DNA of 6,060 nt from Clostridium sp. CAG:389 (GCA_000438255.1 FR901916.1:10957-17016); one strand, 5' to 3'; shown: positions 1 to 6,060, numbered from the stretch's first letter. Notes: a model not told the origin generated them from the letters alone. Program-made: numbers and translations.

Positions 1-43
1 GCCATTAAAAATATTATGTATATTGGAAGTGCTTCCTAGGTCA

Positions 44-379
44 TCATATATAATAAACTAAAATTCCTAATAAAATCAAACCATTCCCAACAATCTTTTT
101 CTTAGTAATTTTCTCTCCAAGAATCCTATTACTTAAAATCATAACAAAAATATATCCCAAAGACTCTATAATCGGTTCATTTTTATATGGTACACCTTTT
201 AATCCTAATATAACTAAAATAGTTGAAAGAACCATTAAACCATATCCAGTTATTACATATATATTTAAATATTCCTTTAATATTGAACTATAAGTTTTAG
301 AAGCGCTTTTCTTCAATATAATTTGAGATATAGAACTTACCAAAACTGCTAAAATTAATAAACAAACATATTTACTCAT
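44..379 (-). CDS. second small EamA/SMR-type membrane protein, partner of the preceding subunit
   Basis: This 111-residue protein has four predicted membrane helices (about 4-22, 38-60, 68-86 and 93-111). It carries SQIILKKSA (18-26), a Gln/Lys pattern at the end of helix 1 typical of ArnE-like proteins, and ILGEKITKKKIVGNGLILLG (86-105), the Glu plus glycine-rich last helix shared by EamA/SMR proteins. It would pair with the 120-residue protein encoded just upstream to make a flippase. The chosen ATG at 379 overlaps the upstream stop in ATGAGTAA, giving an eight-base overlap typical of coupled translation. A GTG at 385 would add two residues (MK) and cannot be excluded. No good ribosome binding site is seen, which fits coupling. 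It is the last gene of the operon visible here; no terminator is seen in the 43 bases after its TGA, so transcription may continue beyond the window. Confidence 0.85.
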   Translation of the reverse strand: MSKYVCLLILAVLVSSISQIILKKSASKTYSSILKEYLNIYVITGYGLMVLSTILVILGLKGVPYKNEPIIESLGYIFVMILSNRILGEKITKKKIVGNGLILLGILVYYI

Positions 380-734
380 CTTCACTATTCACTATAATTG
401 TACCTACAATTACAATTACTACTCCTATCACATTTTTTATTGTTATCGTTTCATTAAAAATTAATATTGCCCACACAATTGACCAAAGCAATCCCATTGC
501 TTTATTTGCATATGCAACTGAAATATCAAACTTCTTTATCAATTGTTGCCACACAACTGCATACACAGCTAATATAAGCATTTCTAACCCATAATACAAT
601 ATAAATTTGAATGACATAAACTCTTGTCCTGATGCGAATTTAGCAAATACTGTTGATAATGTATATATTGCAATAACTATTTGTAGTATAAAAATTTCCT
701 TTAACTTTGTTTTCTTTTTTACTTCATTTTCCAT
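372..734 (-). CDS. small EamA/SMR-type membrane protein, ArnE/ArnF-like flippase subunit
   Basis: This 120-residue protein has four predicted membrane helices (about 12-32, 42-63, 72-94 and 98-116) after a short basic N-terminus (KKKTKLKE). It has the typical half-transporter pattern: the loop DISVAYANKAMGLLW (70-84), then IFNETITIKNVIGVVIVIVG (92-111), in which a Glu after helix 3 and a glycine-rich last helix match EamA/SMR proteins. ArnE and ArnF are the best-known proteins of this size and type; as a pair they flip undecaprenyl-phosphate-Ara4N to the outer face. The ATG is preceded by AGAGGG at five bases, and the gap to the ATP-grasp gene is 15 bases. The following gene encodes a second protein of the same type and overlaps it by eight bases, so the two probably form a heterodimer. 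A general small multidrug exporter is the alternative, but the operon context favours a lipid-linked sugar. Confidence 0.85.
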   Translation of the reverse strand: MENEVKKKTKLKEIFILQIVIAIYTLSTVFAKFASGQEFMSFKFILYYGLEMLILAVYAVVWQQLIKKFDISVAYANKAMGLLWSIVWAILIFNETITIKNVIGVVIVIVGTIIVNSEDE

Positions 735-749
735 ATAATCCCTCTTTTG

Positions 750-1868
750 TTATATTGCTAAAATATAATATCCATATCTTGTTGAACTATCAATTATCTT
801 ATGTGAATTTATTTCTTCTATTGGGCTCACATAATAAATACTCTCTGGCTTTTCTTTTTGTATTTTTTCCAATTCTTCAACATCTTCTTTTGAAAAGATA
901 AATTTAATAACTGCTTTTCTTGGCTCAACAATTTTAGTAAAATCTGGTGCATTTCCTAAAGCAACATCAATTACCATTTTTAAGAAATCATATCCTGTAG
1001 AAATTTGTACTAGGTCTGAACCAATACAATCTCCACCCATTCTTGCACCTATCTCTATAATTTTTATTTCTCCATTAGGAGTAATTTTGAACTCTGCATG
1101 TGATGCACCATTTTTTATTTTCAAACTATTTAGACCTGCAAATATTTCTTTTTCCACTTTCTTCATTATTTCTTTATCTAATCCAGCAGGTTGAATATGT
1201 CCTGTTTCTATAAAATGTGGTGCACCTGTTGTTTGCTTTCTAGTTACTGTAAGTAATGTATGCTTTCCTCTATAAGAAATACTTTCTGCACTAAATTCTT
1301 CTCCTTCAATATATTCTTCTATAATTGCTTTTTTCTCAAAAGATACACTTATAGCTTCTTCAATTGCTTTTTTCAACTCTTCACTATCTAATGATTCTAT
1401 TTTAGTAATTGACCTGCTTCCTGACCTATCTGTTGGTTTTACAATAATTGGCAAATTCATCTTGCTTATTTGTTCTAAAGTATTAGTATCAAATTTTGAT
1501 GTTTCAATAAATTTAGGAACAGATACTTTATTGTCCTGAAAGGCTTGTCTCATTTTATATTTATTAGTAGATATTTGTGTACACTCTAAACTATTACCTG
1601 TAAGTCCTAATTTATCTGCTAAATAATTTACTGTTAATGTTGCCAAATCAGACGCAACTGAAATAACTGCATCTGGTTTTATTTTCTTACATTCTTCTAG
1701 AATTAAGTCTTTTTCTATTATACTTATTGGATAAAAGAAATCTGCAAACTCTGCTCCAACAGCCCCTTCTTTCCATGCAAATACATGTGCCTCATATCCC
1801 AATTCTTTTGCTTTTTTAATAAGTGGCATTTGAAAATTATTTGCACCTATAATAACTATTTTCTTCAT
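750..1868 (-). CDS. ATP-grasp carboxylate-amine ligase family protein
   Basis: The 372-residue protein has the three-part ATP-grasp layout. An N-terminal Rossmann-like domain (KKIVIIGANNFQMPLIKKA, 2-20; VISVASD, 68-74) resembles PurK or PylC-type enzymes. The central ATP-binding lobe has IIVKPTDRSGSRSI (141-154), with Lys144 expected to contact ATP, and IIEEYIEGEEFSAES (182-196). The metal-binding end has HAEFKI (257-262) and IIEIGARMGGD (270-280), where Glu259 and Glu272 are the expected magnesium ligands. Such enzymes activate a carboxylate as an acyl phosphate and join it to an amine. I chose ATG at 1868, preceded by GGAAGGAAGAG; a TTG at 1886 would add six residues (MEGRVV) but would place the ribosome binding site inside the gene. 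It lies 26 bases after wecE. That position suggests that the 4-amino sugar is its acceptor, for example for an amino acid or hydroxy acid, but this is inference. The acid substrate is unknown. Confidence 0.87.
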   Translation of the reverse strand: MKKIVIIGANNFQMPLIKKAKELGYEAHVFAWKEGAVGAEFADFFYPISIIEKDLILEECKKIKPDAVISVASDLATLTVNYLADKLGLTGNSLECTQISTNKYKMRQAFQDNKVSVPKFIETSKFDTNTLEQISKMNLPIIVKPTDRSGSRSITKIESLDSEELKKAIEEAISVSFEKKAIIEEYIEGEEFSAESISYRGKHTLLTVTRKQTTGAPHFIETGHIQPAGLDKEIMKKVEKEIFAGLNSLKIKNGASHAEFKITPNGEIKIIEIGARMGGDCIGSDLVQISTGYDFLKMVIDVALGNAPDFTKIVEPRKAVIKFIFSKEDVEELEKIQKEKPESIYYVSPIEEINSHKIIDSSTRYGYYILAI

Positions 1869-1894
1869 AACAACTCTTCCTTCCAAACTTGCAA

Positions 1895-3025
1895 TTAGTT
1901 CTTGTAAAATTCTTTAATTGCATTTATTACTTCATCTTGTTCTTTTCTTGTTAATCCATAATACATTGGTAATCTCACAAGTTTCTCACTTTCTGAAGTT
2001 GTATATTTATCTTCTCCAAAAAATCTTCCAAATCTCATTCCTGCAGGAGAAGTATGTAATGGAATATAATGAAAAATAGCCTGAATTCCTTTTGATTTTA
2101 AATACTCTATTAGCATTGTTCTTTCTTCTAAATTTTTTGCCTTTATGTAAAACATATGTGCATTATGTTCGCTATATTCTGGTACATATTGTAATGTTAT
2201 ACATCCATCTTTTTCTAATTCTTTAAGTCCATCTTTGTAGTAATTCCATGAAGTTAATCTGTCATTATTTATCATTTCTGCATCCTTAAGTTGAGGATAT
2301 AAATATGCACAATTCAATTCACTTGGTAAATATGATGAACCATAATCAACCCAAGTATATTTATCAATTTCTCCTCTAAAGAACTTATTTCTGTTAGTTC
2401 CCTTTTCTCTGATTATTTCTGCTCTTTCTATTAGCTCTGGATCATTAATTACAATTGCTCCACCTTCACCCATACTATAATTTTTTGTTTCATGGAAGCT
2501 GTAACATCCTAAATCTGCAATTGTACCTAAATACTTATCCTTGTATTTAGCCATAACACCTTGTGCAGAATCCTCTACTACTTTTAAATTGTGTTCTTTT
2601 GCAATTTTCATTATCCTGTCCATATCTGGTGAAATACCCGCATAATGAACAACAACAATAGCTTTAGTTTTAGATGTTATAGCTTCTTCTATTTTATTTT
2701 CATCTATATTCATTGTTTTTGGATTTATATCAACAAAAACAATTTTTGCACCAACCATTACAAATGCATCTGCAGTTGATACAAATGTATATGATGGAAG
2801 TATTACTTCATCTCCTGGTTGTATATCTAACAAAATTGCAGCCATTTCTAATGCAGATGTACATGATGTTGTTAATAATATTTTTTGTGCATTAAACTTT
2901 TCTTCCATTAATTTACTACATTTTTTTGTAAATTCTCCATCTCCGCAGATTTTTCTATTTTCTGCAGCCTTCTTTATACAATTAATTGATTCATCCATAT
3001 AAATTGGAATATTAAAACCTATCAT
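1895..3025 (-). CDS. wecE: dTDP-4-amino-4,6-dideoxygalactose transaminase (WecE/RffA)
   Basis: This 376-residue protein is a DegT/DnrJ/EryC1 sugar aminotransferase and closely follows E. coli WecE along its whole length. It would convert dTDP-4-keto-6-deoxyglucose and glutamate to dTDP-4-amino-4,6-dideoxygalactose (dTDP-Fuc4N) in the cytoplasm using PLP. Visible matches are KICGDGEFTKKC (25-36), the phosphate-binding LLTTSCTSALEMAA (50-63), LDIQPGDEVILPSYTFVSTA (66-85), VHYAG (126-130), EDSAQGVM (151-158, with Asp152 expected to hold the PLP ring), and SFHETKNY (176-183) with Lys181 as the PLP Schiff-base lysine. REKGTNRNKFFRGEIDKYTW and YIPLHTSPAGMRFG are also WecE-like. The ATG at 3025 is preceded by GAAGAG at seven bases and lies 16 bases after the GT-C stop codon. 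The genes that make its substrate (rmlA, rmlB) are not in the window. A different 4-keto sugar nucleotide is possible but less likely given the close match. Confidence 0.93.
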   Translation of the reverse strand: MIGFNIPIYMDESINCIKKAAENRKICGDGEFTKKCSKLMEEKFNAQKILLTTSCTSALEMAAILLDIQPGDEVILPSYTFVSTADAFVMVGAKIVFVDINPKTMNIDENKIEEAITSKTKAIVVVHYAGISPDMDRIMKIAKEHNLKVVEDSAQGVMAKYKDKYLGTIADLGCYSFHETKNYSMGEGGAIVINDPELIERAEIIREKGTNRNKFFRGEIDKYTWVDYGSSYLPSELNCAYLYPQLKDAEMINNDRLTSWNYYKDGLKELEKDGCITLQYVPEYSEHNAHMFYIKAKNLEERTMLIEYLKSKGIQAIFHYIPLHTSPAGMRFGRFFGEDKYTTSESEKLVRLPMYYGLTRKEQDEVINAIKEFYKN

Positions 3026-3041
3026 ATTTCATCTCTTCTTT

Positions 3042-4397
3042 CTATAACTTTTTATATGTTGGTATTACATATGTAAATATTGCCTCAAAAGATATTATTA
3101 TTACAAGTAAAATTAACACTAAAACAATAATTTTTTTCATCCTTTGTGATTTAATAAATTTTTCTAACACTGTTTCTATCCCAGTAACCACAAAATATGT
3201 AAATGGTACTATAATTCCCATTATATATCTACCTTGTGGCTGAAAATCGCTTGTGTAGGAATATATTATACTTAAAACAATTGGAATTATTAATGCTATT
3301 ACAAATATATAATTTAACAAATATTTATTTTTTTCCTCACTTTTATAAAAAAATAATTCTTTAAACTTTAATATACATCCAATCCCTCCAATTAACCATA
3401 TTAAAAAATATGAATAATATATTTTATTTGACATAATTATTGAATGATACCCAAATATGCCTACAAAACTTCTTATCACAATCTTTATCCATTTATCATC
3501 ATATAACATATGCCAAAGGCTTTCTCCTCTGTTTTGTGGTGTTTTTCTAGTCGATGGTTTATAATTCTCCATTGCATATTTGTCACCATATTCATTTTGT
3601 GTTCTAGTTCCCAATATGTCACCATCATATATTATTGCATTTCTAACAAACCACCATCCTGCTACAGCAAATGCCACAAGTGAAACTATTATTGCTTTTT
3701 GCATTATATCTTTTACTTTCACTTTATTTGATACTGTTGATATCAAACAAATTATTACACTACAAAATATATATCCATATGCATTATAATATGTTAAAGC
3801 ACAAAATCCAATAGCTAGTCCTAATAACACACAATATTTTGTTTTCCAATTACTCTCCAATCCCAAAATCCATAAATAAATTATCATTGTAGTTGCCAGT
3901 ATGGCAGTCGAATCATTATTTATATATGACGCCAAGAACGCTGTTATAGGTTGAAATGCAATTATAGAAACAAATAAATATTTATATTTTTCCTTATCTT
4001 TAAATAATTTATCTGCAATTTTTATTACAAAATATATTGATAAAGTCATACTTATTGTACTAACAAGTCTTGCCGAAACAACTAAAGCAAATTGATTTGT
4101 TGTAAATATTGATGCTATTTTCATAAACATTGCGCAAATCATATATGTAAGAATTGGTTGAAAAGCATATGAAATTCCCCATATGGGATTTCTTATGCTC
4201 TCGTCTCTTCCATCTGGTATAGAATTATGTTCAGAAACATACTTACATATATCCCATTTCATTCCTTCATCAGGGCATGAATTATATGGTTGTGAAATTG
4301 TCCAAATTAAATAATAACCAAATAATCCTAATAAAAATATCATTAATATTAATTGTTTGTGTTTCTTACATTTCTCTACTACTTCATCTATCATCAT
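3042..4397 (-). CDS. multi-span membrane GT-C-like glycosyltransferase (DUF2142-like)
   Basis: This 451-residue protein has about ten to twelve hydrophobic membrane segments. After the first helix (about 16-35) an external loop carries CPDEGMKWD (41-49), the acidic loop motif typical of GT-C enzymes, which take sugars from polyprenyl-phosphate donors and work on the outer face of the membrane. Other features fit DUF2142-type proteins: YINNDSTAIL (158-167), GWWFVRNAIIYDGDILG (247-263) and PQGRYIMG (387-394) before the last helices. The start is ATG at 4397 inside the preceding stop codon; a second ATG at 4394 is equally possible, and no strong ribosome binding site is seen, which suits reinitiation. 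The gene lies directly after the GT2 gene and in the same operon as the flippase-like pair, so its likely role is the final transfer step, like ArnT or GtrC. The family match is from recalled motifs; the acceptor (teichoic acid, other polymer or lipid) is unknown. Confidence 0.82.
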   Translation of the reverse strand: MMIDEVVEKCKKHKQLILMIFLLGLFGYYLIWTISQPYNSCPDEGMKWDICKYVSEHNSIPDGRDESIRNPIWGISYAFQPILTYMICAMFMKIASIFTTNQFALVVSARLVSTISMTLSIYFVIKIADKLFKDKEKYKYLFVSIIAFQPITAFLASYINNDSTAILATTMIIYLWILGLESNWKTKYCVLLGLAIGFCALTYYNAYGYIFCSVIICLISTVSNKVKVKDIMQKAIIVSLVAFAVAGWWFVRNAIIYDGDILGTRTQNEYGDKYAMENYKPSTRKTPQNRGESLWHMLYDDKWIKIVIRSFVGIFGYHSIIMSNKIYYSYFLIWLIGGIGCILKFKELFFYKSEEKNKYLLNYIFVIALIIPIVLSIIYSYTSDFQPQGRYIMGIIVPFTYFVVTGIETVLEKFIKSQRMKKIIVLVLILLVIIISFEAIFTYVIPTYKKL

Positions 4398-5344
4398 TAT
4401 TTTTCAACCATTTTACCCTTCTCTACTTTTTCTATAATATATGGTGGTCTTTTTCGTGCAGCATCAAAAGTTCTCCATAAATACTCTCCTAAAACTCCTA
4501 TAGAAAGCATTATAATTCCAAATCCTATTAACATAATTATTATAATTGACGCATATCCTTCAACATCAATAACACCTGTCATTCTTTTATATACGATAAC
4601 TATCAACCAAATTATTGCTGTAAAAAAGCTAAAAAATCCAGCTGTTGTTATCAATTTTATTGGAAAATATGAAAAGCTCAATAATGAATCATATACTAAT
4701 TTTACTTTTTTAGATAAAGTCCATTTTGACTTTCCTATTTCTCTTTTTTTTCGAACATATGGTACTGTCGCAGTCTCAAAACCCGCCCATAAAATTTGAC
4801 TCATTAAAGATGTATTACATTCTTGCATTTTTACTAAAAAATCAATAACTTGTCTATCTATTAAAAAGGAATCAAACCCTCCTTTTGGCATATTATGCAA
4901 TGCTAATTTTCTCATCAAAAAAGCATACAAATTAGAAAATGCCTTTTGTGTAACAGGTTCATCTCTATCAGCCCTTACAGCTAAAACAACCTTATTTCCT
5001 TCTTCGTACTTTTTCATCATATCTAATATCATTTCAGACGGTTCTTGTAAAACAGCTGCTTTTCTTACAGCGCAATCTCCTGTACATTGTGATAATCCCG
5101 CTAAAATTGCAGAATGTTCACCAAAGTTTCTTGATAACCTCATAATTTTTACATTTGAATCTATTTTAGCTAAATCCTGCATCACCTTATAAGACCCATC
5201 TTTTGAGCCATCATCCACTAATATTAATTCATATTCAGTTTCAGTTGGCAACTTTGTAAATACTTTTTCCTTCAAATCTGCATACAATGGCAAAAGATTG
5301 TCATGATTGTAATATACTGGCACTACTATTGAAATTTTTTTCAT
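4397..5344 (-). CDS. GT2 polyprenyl-phosphate glycosyltransferase (GtrB/ArnC/DPM1-like), DxD motif altered
   Basis: This 315-residue protein has the usual length and layout of bacterial GtrB/ArnC-type enzymes, which move a sugar from a nucleotide carrier to undecaprenyl phosphate on the cytoplasmic face of the membrane. The N-terminal GT-A domain starts with ISIVVPVYY (4-12), has the nucleotide-binding LVDDGSKDGS (42-51), and the family signature RLSRNFGEHSAILAGL (69-84). The REIGKSKW segment (201-208) and the two C-terminal membrane helices (about 231-253 and 262-287) are present, as is the terminal LGEYLWR (285-291). The odd point is residues 96-100: where the family has Asp-x-Asp-Leu-Gln, this protein has Ala-Ala-Val-Leu-Gln, so both metal-binding Asp residues are missing. 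The reading frame is otherwise intact. Its stop codon overlaps the next gene's ATG in TAATG, which points to coupled translation. It is the first gene after the promoter. The family is certain; activity and sugar are not. Confidence 0.93.
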   Translation of the reverse strand: MKKISIVVPVYYNHDNLLPLYADLKEKVFTKLPTETEYELILVDDGSKDGSYKVMQDLAKIDSNVKIMRLSRNFGEHSAILAGLSQCTGDCAVRKAAVLQEPSEMILDMMKKYEEGNKVVLAVRADRDEPVTQKAFSNLYAFLMRKLALHNMPKGGFDSFLIDRQVIDFLVKMQECNTSLMSQILWAGFETATVPYVRKKREIGKSKWTLSKKVKLVYDSLLSFSYFPIKLITTAGFFSFFTAIIWLIVIVYKRMTGVIDVEGYASIIIIMLIGFGIIMLSIGVLGEYLWRTFDAARKRPPYIIEKVEKGKMVEK

Positions 5345-5384
5345 TTTTTATTTCTCCTTATTTCTATCTTTATTACCCTTTGAT

Positions 5385-5413
5385 ATTCTACCACAATAAA
5401 ATAACTAGGTCAA
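5385..5413 (-). promoter_or_regulatory. sigma-A-type promoter of the six-gene operon
   Basis: On the minus strand a -35 box TTGACC (5413-5408) is followed by a 17-base spacer and a -10 box TAGAAT (5390-5385). Each box differs from consensus at one base and the spacing is ideal. The expected transcription start is near 5378, leaving a leader of about 34 bases before the GT2 start codon. That leader contains AAGGAGA (5359-5353), eight bases from the ATG. No other promoter of this quality was noticed upstream of the later genes, all of which are packed too tightly to need one. Confidence 0.75.
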
Positions 5414-5445
5414 TAATATGAATAATTAATAATTTTGTAGTACAA

Positions 5446-5475
5446 TCTCACAAAATGAGTTTCAGTTTTGTAAGA
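5446..5475 (-). repeat. imperfect inverted repeat between two transcription units
   Basis: On the minus strand TCTTACAAAA (5475-5466) faces TTTTGTGAGA (5455-5446), giving ten pairs with one T-G wobble around a ten-base loop. In RNA a further G-U pair (5476 with 5445) can extend the stem. It starts 22 bases after the acetyltransferase stop codon and ends 32 bases before the -35 box of the next operon. No run of T follows the stem, so it is at best a weak intrinsic terminator. It could instead be a regulator-binding site upstream of the promoter. The sequence does not decide between these. Confidence 0.45.
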
Positions 5476-5497
5476 CAATACTAATCAAATCTAAATA

Positions 5498-5935
5498 TTA
5501 ATTTTCATAAATATCATCATTTATTTTTAATACCATTCTTCTATAATGTGTTTTAAAGCCTAATCTTTCATATAAATCTCTTGCAATATTATCTCCGATC
5601 ACCTCTAATGTCATATCTTTATTTTGTTCTCTAGCCATATCAATTATCTTATTCAAAGCTATCGTTCCAATCCCTTTATTTCTATTCTTTTCATCAATAA
5701 AAAACCTATACAAATATAATTCTTTATCATAATTTTTTATTCCTATAAATCCTACCATTTCATTATTATTCATAATTTTATAGTATTCTTCATTTTTATC
5801 AAATTTTAATTCTTCTGGTTTTATAATTCTTAATTGATAAACATCATCTACTGTATTATGATGTTTCCATTCTTCTATAATCCACTCTCTAAAGAAGTCG
5901 TTATTTTCTTTGATTAATTTTACATTGTTCTCCAT
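5498..5935 (-). CDS. GNAT-family N-acetyltransferase
   Basis: This 145-residue protein has the length of a single-domain GNAT enzyme, which transfers an acetyl group from acetyl-CoA to an amine. The acetyl-CoA-binding motif A is clear: the strand LYLYRFFID (73-81) followed by RNKGIGT (85-91), matching the R/Q-x-x-G-x-G/A pyrophosphate loop, and then a helix. The later NIARDLYERLGF (116-127) is the usual motif B, with Tyr122 where the catalytic or structural Tyr normally lies. The ATG start is supported by AGGAGA a few bases upstream. The gene overlaps the preceding membrane-protein gene by 16 bases and is separated from the following operon by 153 bases with a promoter, so it belongs to the upstream transcription unit. 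The substrate cannot be read from the sequence: a RimI-like protein acetyltransferase, a small-molecule enzyme, or a WecD-like amino-sugar acetyltransferase are all possible. It lacks the extra N-terminal domain of E. coli WecD. Confidence 0.88.
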   Translation of the reverse strand: MENNVKLIKENNDFFREWIIEEWKHHNTVDDVYQLRIIKPEELKFDKNEEYYKIMNNNEMVGFIGIKNYDKELYLYRFFIDEKNRNKGIGTIALNKIIDMAREQNKDMTLEVIGDNIARDLYERLGFKTHYRRMVLKINDDIYEN

Positions 5936-6060
5936 TTCAATTCTCCTTTTTTATTTTGCCTTTTATATAAATACTGTTCTGTCTTTCTTAAATAAATTGC
6001 AGAAATTATCAAGAAAAACATCAAGATAGAAATTGCTATTGAAAGTATATTTACATTATA
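5920..6060 (-). CDS. C-terminal end of an unidentified membrane protein (partial)
   Basis: An open frame enters from the right edge and runs 46 codons to a TAA stop at 5922-5920, so only the C-terminus is visible. It has one strongly hydrophobic stretch (about residues 4-23 of the visible part, rich in Ile, Leu and Phe), then a Lys/Arg-rich tail (LRKTEQYLYKRQNKKGE). This looks like a last membrane helix followed by a basic cytoplasmic tail. Its end overlaps the start of the acetyltransferase gene by 16 bases, and the ribosome binding site of that gene lies inside it, so the two are probably co-transcribed and translationally coupled. Too little is visible to name a family; a polysaccharide flippase, polymerase or other envelope membrane protein would all fit. 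Confidence 0.6.
   Translation of the reverse strand, partial: YNVNILSIAISILMFFLIISAIYLRKTEQYLYKRQNKKGELKWRTM

Noticed and set aside
3..5. ATG on the minus strand as the start of a next gene
   Set aside because: Only one further base pair of codons is visible and no ribosome binding site lies at a suitable distance, so nothing can be supported.
25..36. Short palindrome GGAAGTGCTTCC after the last gene, considered as a terminator
   Set aside because: The loop is too small for a full stem, the stem is only four to five pairs, and no T-run follows directly on the minus strand.
707..901. Plus-strand open frame of 64 codons
   Set aside because: It lies antisense to the ATP-grasp gene end and the small membrane gene start, has no ribosome binding site noticed, and its hydrophobic composition is a mirror of AT-rich coding sequence.
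1869..1886. Six-codon N-terminal extension of the ATP-grasp gene from a TTG codon
   Set aside because: The extension covers the GGAAGGAAGAG ribosome binding site of the ATG at 1868, and the Rossmann-like strand begins right after that ATG.
2713..2895. Plus-strand open frame of 60 codons inside wecE
   Set aside because: Antisense to a strongly conserved part of WecE; low-complexity Met/Leu/Gln composition and no family resemblance.
3580..3789. Plus-strand open frame of 69 codons inside the GT-C gene
   Set aside because: Antisense shadow of a membrane-protein gene with no independent support.
4277..4799. Two overlapping plus-strand open frames opposite the GT2/GT-C junction
   Set aside because: They are opposite the conserved C-terminal helices of GT2 and the start of GT-C; Ile/Asn/Thr-rich composition is that of antisense AT-rich DNA.
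5385..5413. A riboswitch or long leader upstream of the operon
   Set aside because: The predicted leader is only about 34 bases and holds little beyond the ribosome binding site, too short for a known riboswitch class.

Overview
The window is strongly AT-rich. Every gene I can support lies on the minus strand, with AAGGAG-type ribosome binding sites and very short or overlapping gene junctions. This, with the protein types, suggests a low-GC Gram-positive bacterium (Firmicutes, Clostridia-like). That assignment is an inference; the window holds no marker gene.

In transcription order (high to low coordinates), the right edge has the C-terminal end of an unidentified membrane protein (5920-6060, cut by the window edge). 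It overlaps the start of a small GNAT acetyltransferase (5498-5935). A 153-base gap follows (5345-5497), with an imperfect inverted repeat and a well-formed sigma-A-type promoter (TTGACC, 17 bases, TAGAAT).

That promoter reads into six tightly packed genes (44-5344): a GT2 polyprenyl-phosphate glycosyltransferase of the GtrB/ArnC/DPM1 type; a multi-membrane-span GT-C-like protein resembling DUF2142; a WecE (RffA) sugar aminotransferase; an ATP-grasp ligase; and two small four-helix EamA/SMR-type proteins resembling the two halves of the ArnE/ArnF flippase. Gaps are 26 bases or less, and two junctions are stop/start overlaps. Bases 1-43 hold no supported feature.

Read together, the six genes look like a cell-envelope glycosylation pathway laid out like the Arn (Ara4N) or Gtr three-component systems. 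WecE would make dTDP-4-amino-4,6-dideoxygalactose. The ATP-grasp enzyme could couple a carboxylate or amino acid to the sugar amine. The GT2 enzyme would load the sugar on undecaprenyl phosphate, the paired small proteins would flip it, and the GT-C protein would transfer it to an acceptor outside the membrane. Each family assignment is from sequence; the assembled pathway is inference. The main oddity is the GT2 enzyme, whose DxD metal-binding motif reads Ala-Ala-Val although the rest of the protein looks intact.
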